Source of the DNA: Ricinus communis
Lineage: Eukaryota; Streptophyta; Magnoliopsida; Malpighiales; Euphorbiaceae
Reading direction: 5' to 3'
DNA length: 64,000 bases
Assembly: GCF_019578655.1 (NCBI RefSeq)
Contig: NC_063264.1
Location: 25,629,688 to 25,693,687 of the forward strand
Made by a program: the position numbers and the translations under genes
Part shown: piece by piece, positions 48,292 through 61,980 of the stretch
Layout: the number at the start of each line of letters is the position of its first letter
Numbering within the stretch: the stretch's first letter is position 1
Notes under the pieces: model-generated
Told to the model about the DNA's origin: nothing
The model's database searches: none
What the model saw: the letters and a program-made list of their open reading frames with translations, nothing else

Positions 48292-50254
48292 CTAACAATC
48301 AAATGCAACTTTCTCTGATTTTGCTCGCTCAAGCATCTGGACAATCTCAATCATGGTAGGTCTCTTAGTAGGCTCTGGTTCAAGGCACATCATTGCAATT
48401 CTGAACATGTTGTTAATCTCTTTGATTGGACCATACTTCAGTCTCTTGTCAAGTGCATACGCTTCCCTCTCATCTCCAACAACTGCTTTCACCTGTTTCA
48501 GGTTTTAACTTTAGGAAAATTGTTTGTCAAAATTATCAAGTAAATTATCCATATTTCAGCACATTGAGGTAAGAACAGAAGACGCGAAACAGTTAATGCT
48601 TAGTTCCATTGGTTTCAGGACTTACCCATGTCACAAGCTTAGTTCCTTCCTCAAAGAATGCATCATCTGTTGGTTTCTTTCCAGTTAAAAGTTCCAGTAG
48701 AACAACTCCAAAACTATAAACATCCCCTTTCACTGTGGCTTTCCCTGTTTCAAAATACTCTACAGAAGTACATTATCATAACATGCATTAGTTCATGTAT
48801 CATTGAAAAGGAAGGAAATGGCTGTGACAAGCTAGTATCTGGTGCTTTAGTACCAGGAGCTAAGTATCCGAAAGTTCCAGCTGGAGAGGTAGAAACATGA
48901 GTCTTATGAGGTTCCATCAAGGTGGCCAATCCGAAATCAGAGACTCGAGCTTCCATGTTCTGATCCAGCAGTATATTACTGGACTTGATATCTCTATGGA
49001 TTATATGGGGGATGCAATCATGATGCAGGTATGAAATTCCTCTTGCAGCACCTAGTGCTACCTTATATCTGGATGGCCAATCCAAGCTCTCTTGGTCGTT
49101 TGATCTCCCTGTACAATAACCCAGTTCAGCATGAGAAAAAGAAAAAGAAAATTCAAGTAGTTGCGTTCAGGGTCTTCCATTAGGTTTTATTCATAGTCTG
49201 TATAGTCAATAAAGATGCTCATGCATTGCAGACAAAGATGCTGTTCATAAGATGGCGAGTAAAGCACACCAACGATTAATGATATTTGCATTTAGTTTCA
49301 ATTTAGTCACTAAATTGAGTTTGATTAGTCTCAGTCATTGACTTTAATTTTCATTCCAATTTAGTCACCTTCATCGATGAGAGATTGATTCCTTACAATT
49401 CTATATAATCAATCATTAGCTGAGGAAACTAAATTGGAATGAAAGTTGAGATGAATCAACTCGTGACTAAATTGATATTAAGTGCAAAGTTCAGTAATCA
49501 TTAATATAATTACTCCAACAAACAGTATTCTATCAGCCTTGCGCGGGCCGCCTGATCACAGCAGGGGCTTGCCAACAACCAGAATGCTGGTTTACATGTG
49601 TTCATGAATTCACTGAAAATTGTTCAAATCATAATACTGCCTAGAAGAACATAAAATCAGAACAATATCAGAAATTTTGAAAGTATATTTTGCATACCAT
49701 GTAGGACTGCATCTAAACTTCCATTAGGCATTAACTCATATATGAGAAGATTATAGTGAGGAGCAGTGTAATATCCATGAAGAGTGACAATATTCCTATG
49801 CTTAATGTCCCCCATAGCTTCCAACTCTCTTTCAAAACCTCGATCTCTCTCTGCACTTCCCCTGTATAGTCTTTTAACAGCAAAGGCCATGGAATCATTC
49901 AGTGTCAATCTATAAACAGTTCCATACCCTCCTGAGCCAATTATGTCCTTGTTGCTCAGTTTTAATGTCTTCTTCAAAAACATATCAGATGTTAGAGATT
50001 GCAGTACTGCAGACTTAAACATAACCATCTTCCCTCCTGTAAGTGCCAGAAGGAAAAATATATTAAAATCTTTCTTTCTTTGGATGGCGTGAGAGAGAAA
50101 TAAAAGTAAAATTGCAACCTGAGAAGCCGCCTTCATGAACTAAGTGCTTTTTTTTCCATCTTTGATAGCAGAGGACTGCAATGATTGTCTTGGATATAAT
50201 GAAAGCAATGCAGCACACTGTGATGTACAATGCTATGTCCTGAGCTTTTGCCAT
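48292..50254 (-). CDS. Short receptor-like Ser/Thr kinase (five exons, 354 aa)
   Basis: Minus-strand exons: 50254-50119, 50036-49698, 49108-48854, 48759-48626, 48492-48292; phases agree and introns are GT-AG. There is a short N-terminus with one membrane span at about residues 8-31 and then basic RWKKKH, so the extracellular part is almost absent. The kinase domain has the glycine loop GSGGYG (79-84), Lys100 in FAVKRL, HRD at 196-198 (an RD kinase), DFG at 216-218 and a [12 protein letters not shown] activation segment. All catalytic residues are present, so it is probably active. The ATG at 50254 was preferred to one 10 codons upstream because the protein then begins [12 protein letters not shown], like the Arabidopsis relative. 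From memory it is the orthologue of At1g78530, of 355 aa. Ligand and substrate are not known. It converges on FAP3. Confidence 0.94.
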
Positions 50255-53200
50255 GTATGACTTTACTCCTAAAATGGACTTCAATTTGGAAAAGCTTGCA
50301 ACAAATGAAGTTTTGAGAAAGGTTCACCTGTGGCGATTCAGAAATTGCAGATGATTCTATCAAGGCTCTTAAGCTATTTTCACATTTAAAAAAAAAAAAA
50401 AGAAAAAGAAATTATTAATTCATCATCATATCAACTTAAGTAATAAACATAAATGACTCTGCTTGATGGCTTTGAAAAGCAGAATTCAGGCAACTTTGTG
50501 CATGTTTGGTATTAATGTATTAAAAGCCCTTAATCCATTTTAAGCAATTTGAAAAATATATAATTAATTAATTTATTTTTTATTAATTAGTTCTCTCATA
50601 GTTCTAAAACGACTTTTAATATTAACATTAGTAATACTTTTTTCTCATTTACTGAAATCATATTGAGAAGTTAGAACCAACAAGTTAGTGGAAGAAATTA
50701 AGAAAAGAAAAATACAACTAATAAGAAGCAAAGCAAGAAATGTAGAATTCTATGGATAGTGTTACCTTTTCAATAACATCTGCTGAGAAGCTTTCTTATA
50801 GAATCAAGTAGCACATTTGAATGAAAACATTGCTAGGCACCAATGATAAAGCTAGAATATGATTATATATAGATGAAGAAATGGCTACATAGCAACCCTT
50901 GGAAGTTGAAAAGTAAGTGGAGACTTTGTGATTGAATGTTCATTATTATGTGAAAGTGGCTAAAGCAAAATAAAGAGAAATAAGAAAGTGCTTTTTTAAA
51001 TCACAAAAATGTTGAGTGTGTGCACACAAAGTACAAATTGCTTATTCAACATAAATGCCCCCTACCAATGCCTAACTTTGTTGACATTTGGAGACCCCAC
51101 TCACCTCATATCAGTTGAGTTGAGTTCCTTCACTCGTGACCCACCATTGCTTTATGCCCAATGTCATCAATTCTAATGATAACCCCTTTTCTTTTCAATT
51201 CTATTTGGGATATAGTTTAGGTCTTATCAATTAAATGCATGAAGTTTTAGATTTAAATTAATTTTAAGTTTATCCGAATTAAAACTGAAACTGAACTAAA
51301 ATCGGATCAGTTAAAACTAAAATTAGAATTATCAAATTTAAAATTGAATTCGAACTAGAATCGGAATAATAAATATCAATTCAGGATCAATTTCTCTTCA
51401 CTTGAAATCAATACCAACGGTTCTAGTTGCAACTAGTAAATAATTTATTTATAAATTATACCTATATAAATATACATTTATTTATTATCTTTCTCTATAA
51501 TCAACCTCTAAAATTATTTATTATATATTTTTTATTTCTATAAAATATCTCTTTATAATTATTTATTATCTAGAGTTATATCTCTAAAAATTATTATCTC
51601 TTTCTGAAATTACTATATACTTATACTATCTATTTATAATTTATAATTTATTACACATAAATTTTTAACACTATTTTATTTTTAATTAATGTTACTTCTT
51701 ATATTTTAGTTTCTATATTATCACTTTTACATTGTTGGAATCGGCTTGGAACCAATCAATGTGTGGTTAGGCCTATTCTGAACCGGAACCGTAAGTTCAG
51801 AAATCGTGGTTAAGCCTATTTAATTCTATCATATAGTCAGCAAATTTGAGATTTATGTCTTATTAATCATGAGTGTTGTAAACTGTTTTTACTATTTTGA
51901 TTCATATAATTAGCAAATTTGAGATTTATATTTTATTAATCATGAGTGTTATAAACTGTTTTTACTATTCTGATTATTAATAATATTGTAAAATGAGTTT
52001 ATAGAAAAATTTAATGATATATTTTTATAATTATTTGTTATATTTTAAACATAATAATAATTTAAAATATTATTAAATATTTTTTAATAAAACGGTTAAT
52101 ATTTTTAAGATTCTATTTATAAAAGTTTATTAATTGATGTATTAATAATATATAAAATTTATACTAAAAATATAATTGATATATTATTTTATAGTATTAG
52201 AAACCATTGTATAACTAAAAATATTAATTTATTAATTCATATAATATTAAAAATATAATCAAAATATTATTTTCTAGAATGAAAATTGTTAGAATTAGAG
52301 TTTAAAAATAGAATATACTTTTACTCGTTAATAACATTGACTTTAAAGGCAAAAATTACACTATATTATGTGGTTCTCATTTATCACAGCAATGAAAAGA
52401 CTCATTTAATAAAGTATGATATTTAGTTTTACTTTTATCTCTAAAATTAACAAAACAATTAAAAAATTAATACGACAATTGTTTTTAGAAATAAAACTGA
52501 TATAAAAAAATAAAAATATATATTATTATTTTATTAAATAAATCTTTTAATGTTATAGTAAATCAAGTTGATAATAAAGTTGTATTTTAAACCAGTTCCC
52601 AAGTATGCACCAAAAGAGTCACACAGGCAGTGTGAACTTGCAAAAATATGTAGCAATGCATATCCATTACATAGTATTCACTGAGCAGAAAACATGATAT
52701 CTTTCTTTACCATATATCCAAAATGGAGAATTCATTTACATAACCATTGAGATTAAAAAAGAAACTATTAGTAAATCTATGACTAAAAGATATGGGTTCA
52801 GAATGAGTGAAAAATGTAAGTTTTATATCTACCTCAACAATTGCACATCAAATAATAAATGACAAAAGAATTATTTGTCCTTTCAATTGGGACAAACAAA
52901 CTCATTTTTTTAGTGCAAAGATGTTCCTCAGATCATGAACTCCTAATAAAAGATCTGCTGGCAAAGATGTCTCTCAGCTCATTAACTCCAGAGCGGTCCG
53001 GTTAGATATGACACGTGTGTCAGAATTCTGATGGGCGCGTGAGAGTTCTGACACATAATTTTTTTTTTAAATTTATATTCATTAATTCAGTATTGAATAT
53101 TCATAAATTTATATTTATTAAAAATATATTAAATATTCATTATTTATTAATTTTATTTTATTAAAAAAAATATTTATGCCACAATAAGAGTATTTGTAAA

Positions 53201-54549
53201 ATAAATTTAGCTTGACGTTTTCTTTTTTACTAACTATAAAGACGATTTATGTTATATCTATATTATATATGTCTGTTTTAATAAATTAATGAATATGGTA
53301 TTCGTTAGTAATGAAAATTTATTAACAATCTAATGAATGTTATGCCTATAAATGATGAAAACTGATATTAATTATAAAAATATTTCAATATGCATCATAA
53401 AAAACAATGAATCTGACTTTTGTAAAGAACCAATATCATTTTCATCTAAAAATAAATATTTTATAGTAATATGAGAAATATATATAAAATTATAACTATT
53501 GACAATAACAAATTAATGAATATGTAGATCATAAATGATGAATATTTTTCACTAAGATAATAACATTTAAAAATTGACGGAATATAAAATGAACACGATT
53601 ATAGTAAATAATGAATCTTATCTTATAAATGATGAATATTGATATTCATTATAAAAATATAATTCTTTTGGTTATGGAATTATCAATCACATATGATAAA
53701 GTTTTTAAGATTATCAAATGTACAAAAATTTATTTTTACTCATTAATAATATAAACTTTTAGTATTTATATATATATATATTATATTAGTATAAAATAGA
53801 TAATTTATTTTATTATTTATTGAAAGTATATAGATTTTTATTTTTTCAGAGTATGACTGTGTGAAAAAAAAATGTTACCAATTATATTAATTTTTAAAAT
53901 TTATTTACCTATAATATAAATGTAAATATAAATATATATATATATATATTTATTTATTTATTTACAATATTTTTTGACATGCGTTATTATATTTTGACAC
54001 ATTTTAACATGTATACTTATTTTTAATACATAAAATTTAAGTTTATAAATATAAAATTAAGAAGGATATTAAAAATATTTAATTTATTATTATTTTTAAA
54101 AATATTGTAAATATTTAAAAAATATTAAAATTCTATTTTGATTTTATCTATAAATTCAATTTATATTCTTATTTAAAATTAAAATAATTATGACAATCAT
54201 AGCTTATAGTAAAAATTTAATTTTTATAAATATAAAATATTTACGTAATATATATTTTAAAATATATAAATTCAAATTAAAAAAAAATTGAAGAAGCGTG
54301 ACAGCGATCCCACACGTATCCATGCCTCCGGCCCACACTACAAAGTGGACCAAGGGTGCAAAGCATAATTTGCTTTGACATATTGGTCAATTTGTTCGCC
54401 ACGTGATTGCTCTAATTTTTTTATTTAGTTTAGATGTATTATTTTTACTTATACCCAAATCTAATATAGGTCAGAATTATTTATTTCTCTCTCTTTTTAA
54501 CAAATTGCTATAAAGATAATTTAGTTATATTAGTCTTTAATATTTAAAC
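50255..54549. other. Kinase upstream region and AT-rich intergenic DNA
   Basis: 50255-51150 should contain the kinase promoter. Beyond that the DNA is very AT-rich with no credible coding sequence. 51260-51820 has GAACCGGAACCG and GGAATCGGCTTGGAACC-type words, perhaps decayed hAT-like terminal regions. Short AT microsatellites occur near 53770 and 53935. Confidence 0.5.
51838..51983. repeat. 73-bp tandem duplication
   Basis: CAAATTTGAGATTTAT begins at 51841 and 51914. Both units continue through TTATTAATCATGAGTGTT and AAACTGTTTTTACTATT. Confidence 0.92.
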
Positions 54550-54990
54550 AAAAAATTTATAAGTTGGGTAAATAAACTAGCAGTTGGTTATGGACTTTTA
54601 CATGTGATCAACATTGGATTTATTTTCTTCCTAATGCAATACATTTTGTGCTAGAAGAATTTCGACTTTTAAACTTTTTATGATATTTCTATAGTTCTAA
54701 CACCAAAACCATAGACTGATTTGAGGCTGGAATCAGACCGGTTAAAACTAAAATCAAACTTGAATCGGTTCAGAATTAGAGAGGACCGATTTAGGACTGA
54801 ATCTCCCTTATTTAGAAGTAGAATCGTCAATTTTGATTCCAAGTCACAAAAGAATTAATTAATTTTAATTAAATTTTTTTAAATTAATTAGAACTGGTCA
54901 GTTTTATTGGTAAATTTAGCATTGGACATAAAAATTGAATTGTATAAATAAAATATATATAATTTATTAATAAAATATTTAATTAAGTTC
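54550..54990 (+). repeat. Dispersed repeat copy B (partner at 17600-18300)
   Basis: Shares ordered words with copy A: GGGTAAATAAACTAG, CCTAATGCAATACATTTTG, AACTTTTTATGATATTTCTA and TTTATTAATAAAATATTTAA. The middle has GACCGGTTAAAAC and GAATCGGTTCAG words like hAT subterminal repeats. Copy B is shorter. Confidence 0.55.
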
Positions 54991-57460
54991 CACACAAAAT
55001 GTGGATATTAAATCAGTTAATAAAGTTTTGTGGGATAATTGGGATAAAACTTAGTGAAGTTAATAAAAGAAAAATTATTAGTGCTTTTTTGAATCTTTAC
55101 ATTGTAAAAGGAAGTTATCTAACCTGATTGAACAAAATTAATGTTATAAAAAGAATATTTGTTAATATTATTTATATTGCATTTTCTAGTCATAAAAGTT
55201 TTTGATTCCCTTTTCTAATTTTAAATTTTTTTGTCACTAGACTTTTTATTTGTAAAATTTCCTATACAATATGATTCAATTAACTTTGATATATGCATTA
55301 ATTTTATATAATTATTTGTAATTAAAATAATAATATAGATATAAAACAAGTAAATAAATAATTGGTTAGTATTAAATGCAAGGACTTGAGAAAATCAAAT
55401 CAAAGATGTCTTATTGGTGACTAACGATGTAAGATGACAAAGATAGAGTGACAGAGTGAGCTGTCAATACTATTTACATTTTGTATGATTTGAAAATGTT
55501 AGGCTAAATATATGCTTTTATTTTCTTAATATCAAATATTTTTAATTTTATCTAACATACATATTAACTTAAATAAAAATACATATAAAAAAGTATTAAA
55601 ATAATAAAAATTATATTTAATATATATTAAATTATATTAAATATTAGAAAGTTAAACTAACTAAATAATTAAAGTTTAGGAGTTTAGATATATATTTGAC
55701 ATTATTTATATCCAAATGCTTGTAGACTTTTTTGTTGATCTAATGAATAAAGTTAATGTACTTTAATCAATAATATAATAGATTTATATAAAAATTGATT
55801 ATATATTTAATTGAACTAAAACTTTAATAAAAGCTTATTATTTTTCTTGCTTGAGGCTAAAATTTATATCATCACTAATTCATTAATGTAAATCTGGAGA
55901 AATAATAAGCTTTTATTAAAGTATATATCATTTAACTATAGAAGCTTAAACTAAACCAATCTCATCTAATTTTAATTTTTAATAGTAAATTAAGTCGAAT
56001 TATGTAATTTAATAACAATTATGTGAATTGGAGTCAATAATTAAAAAGAAAGCATTAAATTTTAAATTTCACCCATATAATTTCTTTTTTACAATACTAA
56101 AATGAAAACCATAAAAAAGAAATCAGTAATGTGAACGACAATAATGTTAGCCAAAGAAAAGGAAATAAAATGTGAGCTTGAGCATGAAACTCTATGTGTT
56201 AGTTTCCCATGTAATCAATAAAGTCAATATTATGATAAATTCATCATTTTCCTCAATATAGCTGGTGATTCATGTCGGTGCCAATTGTGTGCATGTGTTT
56301 CCTCCTTGGCCGAATGTATAAGCTGACACCTCAAGTTGTTTAAAGAACCCATCTTACTCCTCTACTTTATCTAAAATTTATTAGCCACGTCAACTCTATT
56401 ATTTGATAATTTTTGAACTTTTTATGAGTCAACTTAGCAAAAACAAGGGTAAAATCGAGTGGACTTACTTAAAAATACTCTGATCCAAATTACTACGTGG
56501 CAAAGTGCATTAAATCAATCGTTGTTAGGCACAAAATTTATTGTCCAACGTGCATAATCAAGGCTATTATTACTATCTAACTTTTGCTCCTCCGTTACAT
56601 AAGTCTAATGACGAGATCAAGATAAATCCAGAAGAGTGAGCTTTGAAGTAGTGAAGGAAAGAGGCTCTGAAAGATACCGAAGGACGCCGATAAGCTCTAG
56701 AATAGACTGATGTGACTTTAAAACCCTAAAATCGGGACCGAAGACCTCAAAACCCTGAAATAAAGATCTAGAACCTTGTAAATCTTGAAACAGAACCTCA
56801 TAACCTTACAAACCCTAAATCAGAGCCTAAAACCCTAGAAGGTCACCTTGAAACCAAGTGGGCTGAGCCCAAGCTAAGTCCATGTTGAATAAAGCTAAGC
56901 CCACATGGACTAGGCAAACATCCTATGTGAGTTAAGCCTTTAAGAGGCAATCTATATAGAAATTTAAATATAATGTTAGTAATAATATATAAAATATAAA
57001 TAGATGCTAGAATTAAAACTCAAAATAAATAACAATTACCAAGATTATAAAGATAGTAATATACAAATATATAGACAACAAAGTAATAAAATTGGATACT
57101 GATGTAAGAAAAAAAGTACGTTAATAATTTAAGAATCTCTGAATTTAGAGATAGACACCAAAGCATAAATTTTGACACACCAGCATAACGAGATCAAAAC
57201 ACCAGCGAAGAGAAATTAGCACATCATAAATTCGAGGCTTATGTATCACACAATCTCCTTAAAACAGATTCGCCCCTCACTATTGGTATTTGAAGATGAT
57301 ATGACGTTTATTTCCTAAGATACAACGGATCAACACAGTTGACGAACACCACAACAATTGTACGAACGAACTTGAAGTATGTTTGAGCGGGCTTTATCAT
57401 ACTTGAAAACAAAGAAGAGAAGATAGGAGGATTTATTTTTCACACCTTGAAGGAAATGGA
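54991..57460. other. AT-rich intergenic DNA
   Basis: No genes were recognised. A perfect inverted repeat lies at 55821-55922. 56700-56850 has recurring AAACCCT(A/G)AAA words that are too irregular and too few to call telomeric. Confidence 0.5.
55821..55922. repeat. 23-bp perfect inverted repeat with 56-nt loop
   Basis: Left arm 55821-55843 (begins ACTTTAATAAAAGC) and right arm 55900-55922 are exact reverse complements. It could fold as a hairpin or be a remnant of a small inverted-repeat transposon. Confidence 0.9.
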
Positions 57461-57484
57461 TGATATACGTAGGAAATTGCCTAA

Positions 57485-57660
57485 TATATAAAAATGACCT
57501 TTGACATATCTTGAGACCTTTGATTATCATGATTAATTATAATTAATCCATGACCTTTAGAATACAATGATTGACCTCTGGCATATAATGATTAATTTAT
57601 CGTAATCTATGACCTTTGATATATCATATATGACCTTTGGTATATCATATAACTTTTTCA
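57485..57660. repeat. ATGACCTTTGATATATCAT-like short repeats
   Basis: Words such as ATGACCTTTGACATATC, ATGACCTTTAGAATACAATG, ATGACCTTTGATATATCAT and ATGACCTTTGGTATATCAT recur at 30-50-bp spacing. The cluster probably lies in the U3 part of the following LTR, but that boundary is not fixed. Confidence 0.7.
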
Positions 57661-60108
57661 TGTCAACATTTAGTGAGTATTAATTTATCATTCACCCATA
57701 ATTCATTTTGAATAGGCCCTTCTCAAAATGAGTCATCATATGTCCCACAAATATTTTCAATTTTTCAATACGTGTCTCGATCATTTCCTCTTCCTAAAAT
57801 CTAAAAATCGACCCTTTACCCTTAAATAAATCCAACAATCAAAACTATACACAAAAACCCTTCAAAATCCTAATACCTTCATATAAAATCATCTTTTTCC
57901 ACTTTTCAAAAATCCTAGCCCCATATCTCACACCCTCTTGTAGAGACAAGAACCCTAGCAACTTAAAAACTCTAGAAACTTTTCTTCCAAAAATTACAAA
58001 CATTCAAGACATAAAAAATCTTCTTCCATTTATACACTATTTTGCCTCCTAAAACCTTCATTATTCATCCATATTACACCCATACATATATATTACCTGT
58101 AAGAACCACAACTTGCAAGTTATTGTAGCAACAAGAAACCTACTTCTCCCTCACAAGTTTCTCTCTTTATTTACCTTGATTACATAAATATCACTTCCCT
58201 TACGTACACATTTAGAAACCAAGTTATTGTCCAAAACCACCAAACCCTTATTGTTTTCTCACGGTTCTTTGTTTTACAGGTGCATTTTGTTCATTCCAAG
58301 AGCCTTTGGAGTTACATTTAGGGTCTAACAAGCTAGCAAAAACTTCCTACTCTTCAGATCTACTCTTTTACCTCTTTTATCGAAGGTATTACCCTAAGGG
58401 CTAAAACACCGGATGAAACCTACTTTGGGATATATATTTAACTTTGTTTTATCATATTTCACGTTTACATATATGTTAAAAGATTGTGTTTTTTAAGAAA
58501 AGCCATCAAATCATATGCTTGAAGCTTCTGTGGGCTTACCCTACGCGGGCTAAGGCTTACTCTAGGCAAGGTAAGCCTGTAAAAGCTTCAAGCTTCTATT
58601 TTTATGGTGTTGTTAGTAGATTAGAGTTTTTAATGCATTTTTATGTCATGTTTACTGGTTAATGTGTATGATTAGTTATTACCTAGTAGGTTTTAAGGTT
58701 AGCTTGATATTATTTAACATGTACTTAGGTTGTTTTAGGGCTAATACATGCTTTAATAGTTGAATATGTTTAGTTACATTTTAAATGTATGATTAGTGAA
58801 ATAATTAGGATTTAATAGGTTAGCTTTTTTTGGTTACATGTTAGGTTTTAGGTTAATATGCTTAAAGTTTTGCATCTTTAGAAGTTGAAGCAGTCATTTT
58901 GGTAAGATAAGTTCTTAATATGTGATTTTCATGCTAAGAAGGTTTAGGATGTGGTTGTAGTATCATTAGGGTTGATTAAATTATCTTATTTTCTATTTTA
59001 GCTTCTATAATAAGTTGGTTTTAGGTCTTGCTTGATGAGTTTCCATTTTTGGTAAGCCTCAGGTGATTTGTGTGTTTAATTTGTTTAATCACATTTTATT
59101 TATATTAATTATTTTATGAGTGTTAGGCTAATTTTATTCCTTTATAGTACAGGTGGATCCACTTATGCTTGACCTAATCCTCTAATGAGGATCACCCTTA
59201 GTTTAGATTAAATGTTTATTTAATAATTGCTTGTGTTTATGTGTTTATGTTTATATTATTTAAGGTGCTAGCTAATTCTCTTTTTATAATTACTTATCCG
59301 GTTTGTAACTCGTTAATTTCTCTCTTTCGTTTCTTTATATTAAATTTGATGATTATTTGGTATACTTAGATTTCACATCATATATTAAAAGTAAACCGGA
59401 TTAGATTAATTGATCACTATGCCTATTAAAATGAATCAACTCACATGTAAGTTCCCGCCTTCCATACTTTACTCACCTAATTAACCTAAGATAAAAATAA
59501 ACTCAGAACCCACATGCTAAATCAAATTAGTTCTTACTTAGTCATACTCATATGTCAGATAAAACTTAACGTACCAAGGTACCTCCACTTAGGATTAGTA
59601 GCACCAATATGCCTTTCATTTAGGTAGATGCATATTAGCTTAGTATCTCCTTTCCCTCACCTATGCATGTTTAAATAAAGAAAATAAAATGTCATCATAA
59701 TAAAATGGATAGTAACAAAGCTAGGTTAGTATGATTAGGGAAGCTAAAAGCCTCAGAGTCTAATGGAGACCGGACTTTATGTCTGGGCATGTTGGGGTGC
59801 CTAATCCCTTCCCATCATATACCTAATTTTTCGAACATAAATCCTTGATTCGATGAGGGGGAAAATTAGGCTCTCTGCTAGGAGTCCAAGCCACTATCCT
59901 TCGCCTCTCTATTTGTCCCTATTATCTTACCCAGGTGGCGACTCCCAGTCTTCTATGATAATTCACGATCATCGCAGTACGTGATCCCTTGAAACCTCCT
60001 TCTAGGAGGCTCACTTTCAAATAGAGCCTAGTACGGATGAGACAACCTTTGACACGGTGATGTAGCCATAATCACTTGGGGTAGGCTCTAAAAAAGATGC
60101 GCTCATAA
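57660..60108 (+). mobile_element. Probable 5' LTR of a Tat/Ogre-like gypsy element
   Basis: A long region without genes ends in a block with GGTGGCGACTCCCAGTC at about 59935 and then, 170 bp later, a primer-binding-like TGGCGACTCC. This arrangement is typical of Tat/Ogre 5' LTR ends. The LTR start was not located and the left limit is approximate. No 3' LTR lies in the window. Confidence 0.5.
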
Positions 60109-60126
60109 TGGCGACTCCACTAAGGA
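60109..60126 (+). promoter_or_regulatory. Primer-binding-site-like sequence (Tat/Ogre type)
   Basis: TGGCGACTCCACTAAGGA resembles the TGGCGACTCCxCTGGGGA primer-binding sequence of plant Tat/Ogre elements. It lies three bases after a possible LTR end GCTCA (60101-60105). Confidence 0.65.
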
Positions 60127-61980
60127 CATAATGAGAAGTTAATTCTGATTGACTCTGAGGCTTTTCATTTTCCTGGTTATATTGATATAGTTTTACATTA
60201 TGTGTATTAGAGTTAAGACGACCCTATTTTCCATGGTGGCATTAGTATGTGAAATATCCCAATTCCACTTGAATAGAAGATGACGCATAGTAGTGATGAC
60301 CACCATACTTACGCACGTATTAAGAGGCAAAAGGCTTGTCTTGTTAAGTAGCGATGAAACTTGGCCTAGCTATATAAAAGGGATAAGCCTCCCCTAGTAT
60401 AAAAAGATTTCTTCTTGCTAAGAGAAACTAAGCTTGTTTATTCCAGCCAAAGCTCATACAGTGAAGTAGATCCTTCCCCTAGGTTATCAAATGACATATG
60501 ATTGTATGCTTGCCTAGAATAATCTTGTGAATCTTTTTCATTATCTTCCTAAATTACTCAAAGACCATCATCTGTCATGATTAGCATGACGGTGCAATAA
60601 CCACACTAATGGTAAAGGGTAACACAAGTCCATTATGACAATAATGATTACTATTCCCTTATTAGTATTTGAAACTTAGATCTAGGCTACCCATAGTCAG
60701 AAATTCCTCCTTATAAGGAATACTTGAGAAACTTGACTAGGGAATGTCGAATGGATATTTAGACTTCCTTACAACATATGATTCAAAATGTCAAAAGAAA
60801 GAATCTTCGATTATAGGTCAACCTACGTCTAAGTTTTATTCGCTAAAGAGAATCGAGCCTTACTTATCCCATGATTCATGATCAAGTTAAACCAAAACAC
60901 TTAGGAAAGAAGACTTTGCCACCACTCGTTTTTGGAAAGGAGTGTTGCATGAAAGTGTGATATCATTAATGATTTGTTTGTTTACACCTACTTGAGCACT
61001 CATGTTTAGATATGGTTAAATCATGGATGAAATTTATGGTTGCTAACTCTTCTCTTTGATGGACGTTGCATATGCATTCATGTCGTACATGCACTTAACC
61101 CCTTGATTACATCCATTTCTCTTTTTGGCATGAGCAGATGCTAATGGATTTTAAGACCCTGATGGAATTTGTGAGACTTTGGGACGAGGTCAGCATCCTC
61201 AAATTGCAAGTTTAAGCTCTGTTCCGCACCACTAGGCACATGTCCAATGAACTAGATGAGGTCACATACCTCTTTGAGAAAGAGCGCTAAGAGTAAGTGG
61301 CCACTACTCTAAGAGCCTTAGAAGGGAAGGCTAAGAAGAAGGAGAAGAAAGTTTGCCGAGAGGATGAGTTGAAATCTAAAATGAAGTCAAGTGCCTCAAG
61401 CAAGAAAAAAAGGTACACCCGACCTCTCATGTCATATTCCAACATTTTGGTGGATCTTTAAGATTGAGGATTGCTGCCCACTAGGCCAATTTCAATTCAA
61501 AAGGTGCCCGCTTGTGGTGATTGTAACAAGAAGGATATCCAATACTTGCTTAATAAGAAGATCATATTAAGGACTAGCTCTTCGGGAGGGAGTCTTCAGA
61601 GTATGATTGAGGGTAGCTATTTTATGACTTTTTGACATGGGGTAGTACTCAGTAGTCTTTTTTTTTTTAAAGAATTCTAGCAGACTTATGTGTTCATAAT
61701 GAAGGAAGGCATTTCTTTTGGGAATGAATGGAATGATCTATGTTTTATGCTTCAGAATAATTGTTGGTTATTTTCATATATCCTTTTCTCATAGGACTTC
61801 GGTTATTTATTCGCTCAAGAAGAGAGTATACATGCGTACACGTATACTCATGCATACATGCACGCATCTTACGTTATCACGCATTGTTTTTAACCCTTGT
61901 TTTCTCAAAGGTCACAATTGCTTAGGTAAGAATAAGAGGAAGACTAATCAGACAGGAAAACATAGAAATGGAGGATTATC
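60127..61980 (+). other. Leader region of the Tat/Ogre-like element
   Basis: A long untranslated leader is normal for this group. At 61141-61440 a broken frame reads MDFKTLMEFVRLWDEVSILK, then LDEVTYLFEKER and a Lys-rich KAKKKEKKVCREDELKSK part. It may be a decayed extra ORF, but I do not recognise it. Confidence 0.4.

Noticed and set aside
56700..56850. AAACCCTAAA words reminiscent of plant telomere repeat
   Set aside because: Irregular spacing and mixed with other words; not a telomeric array.
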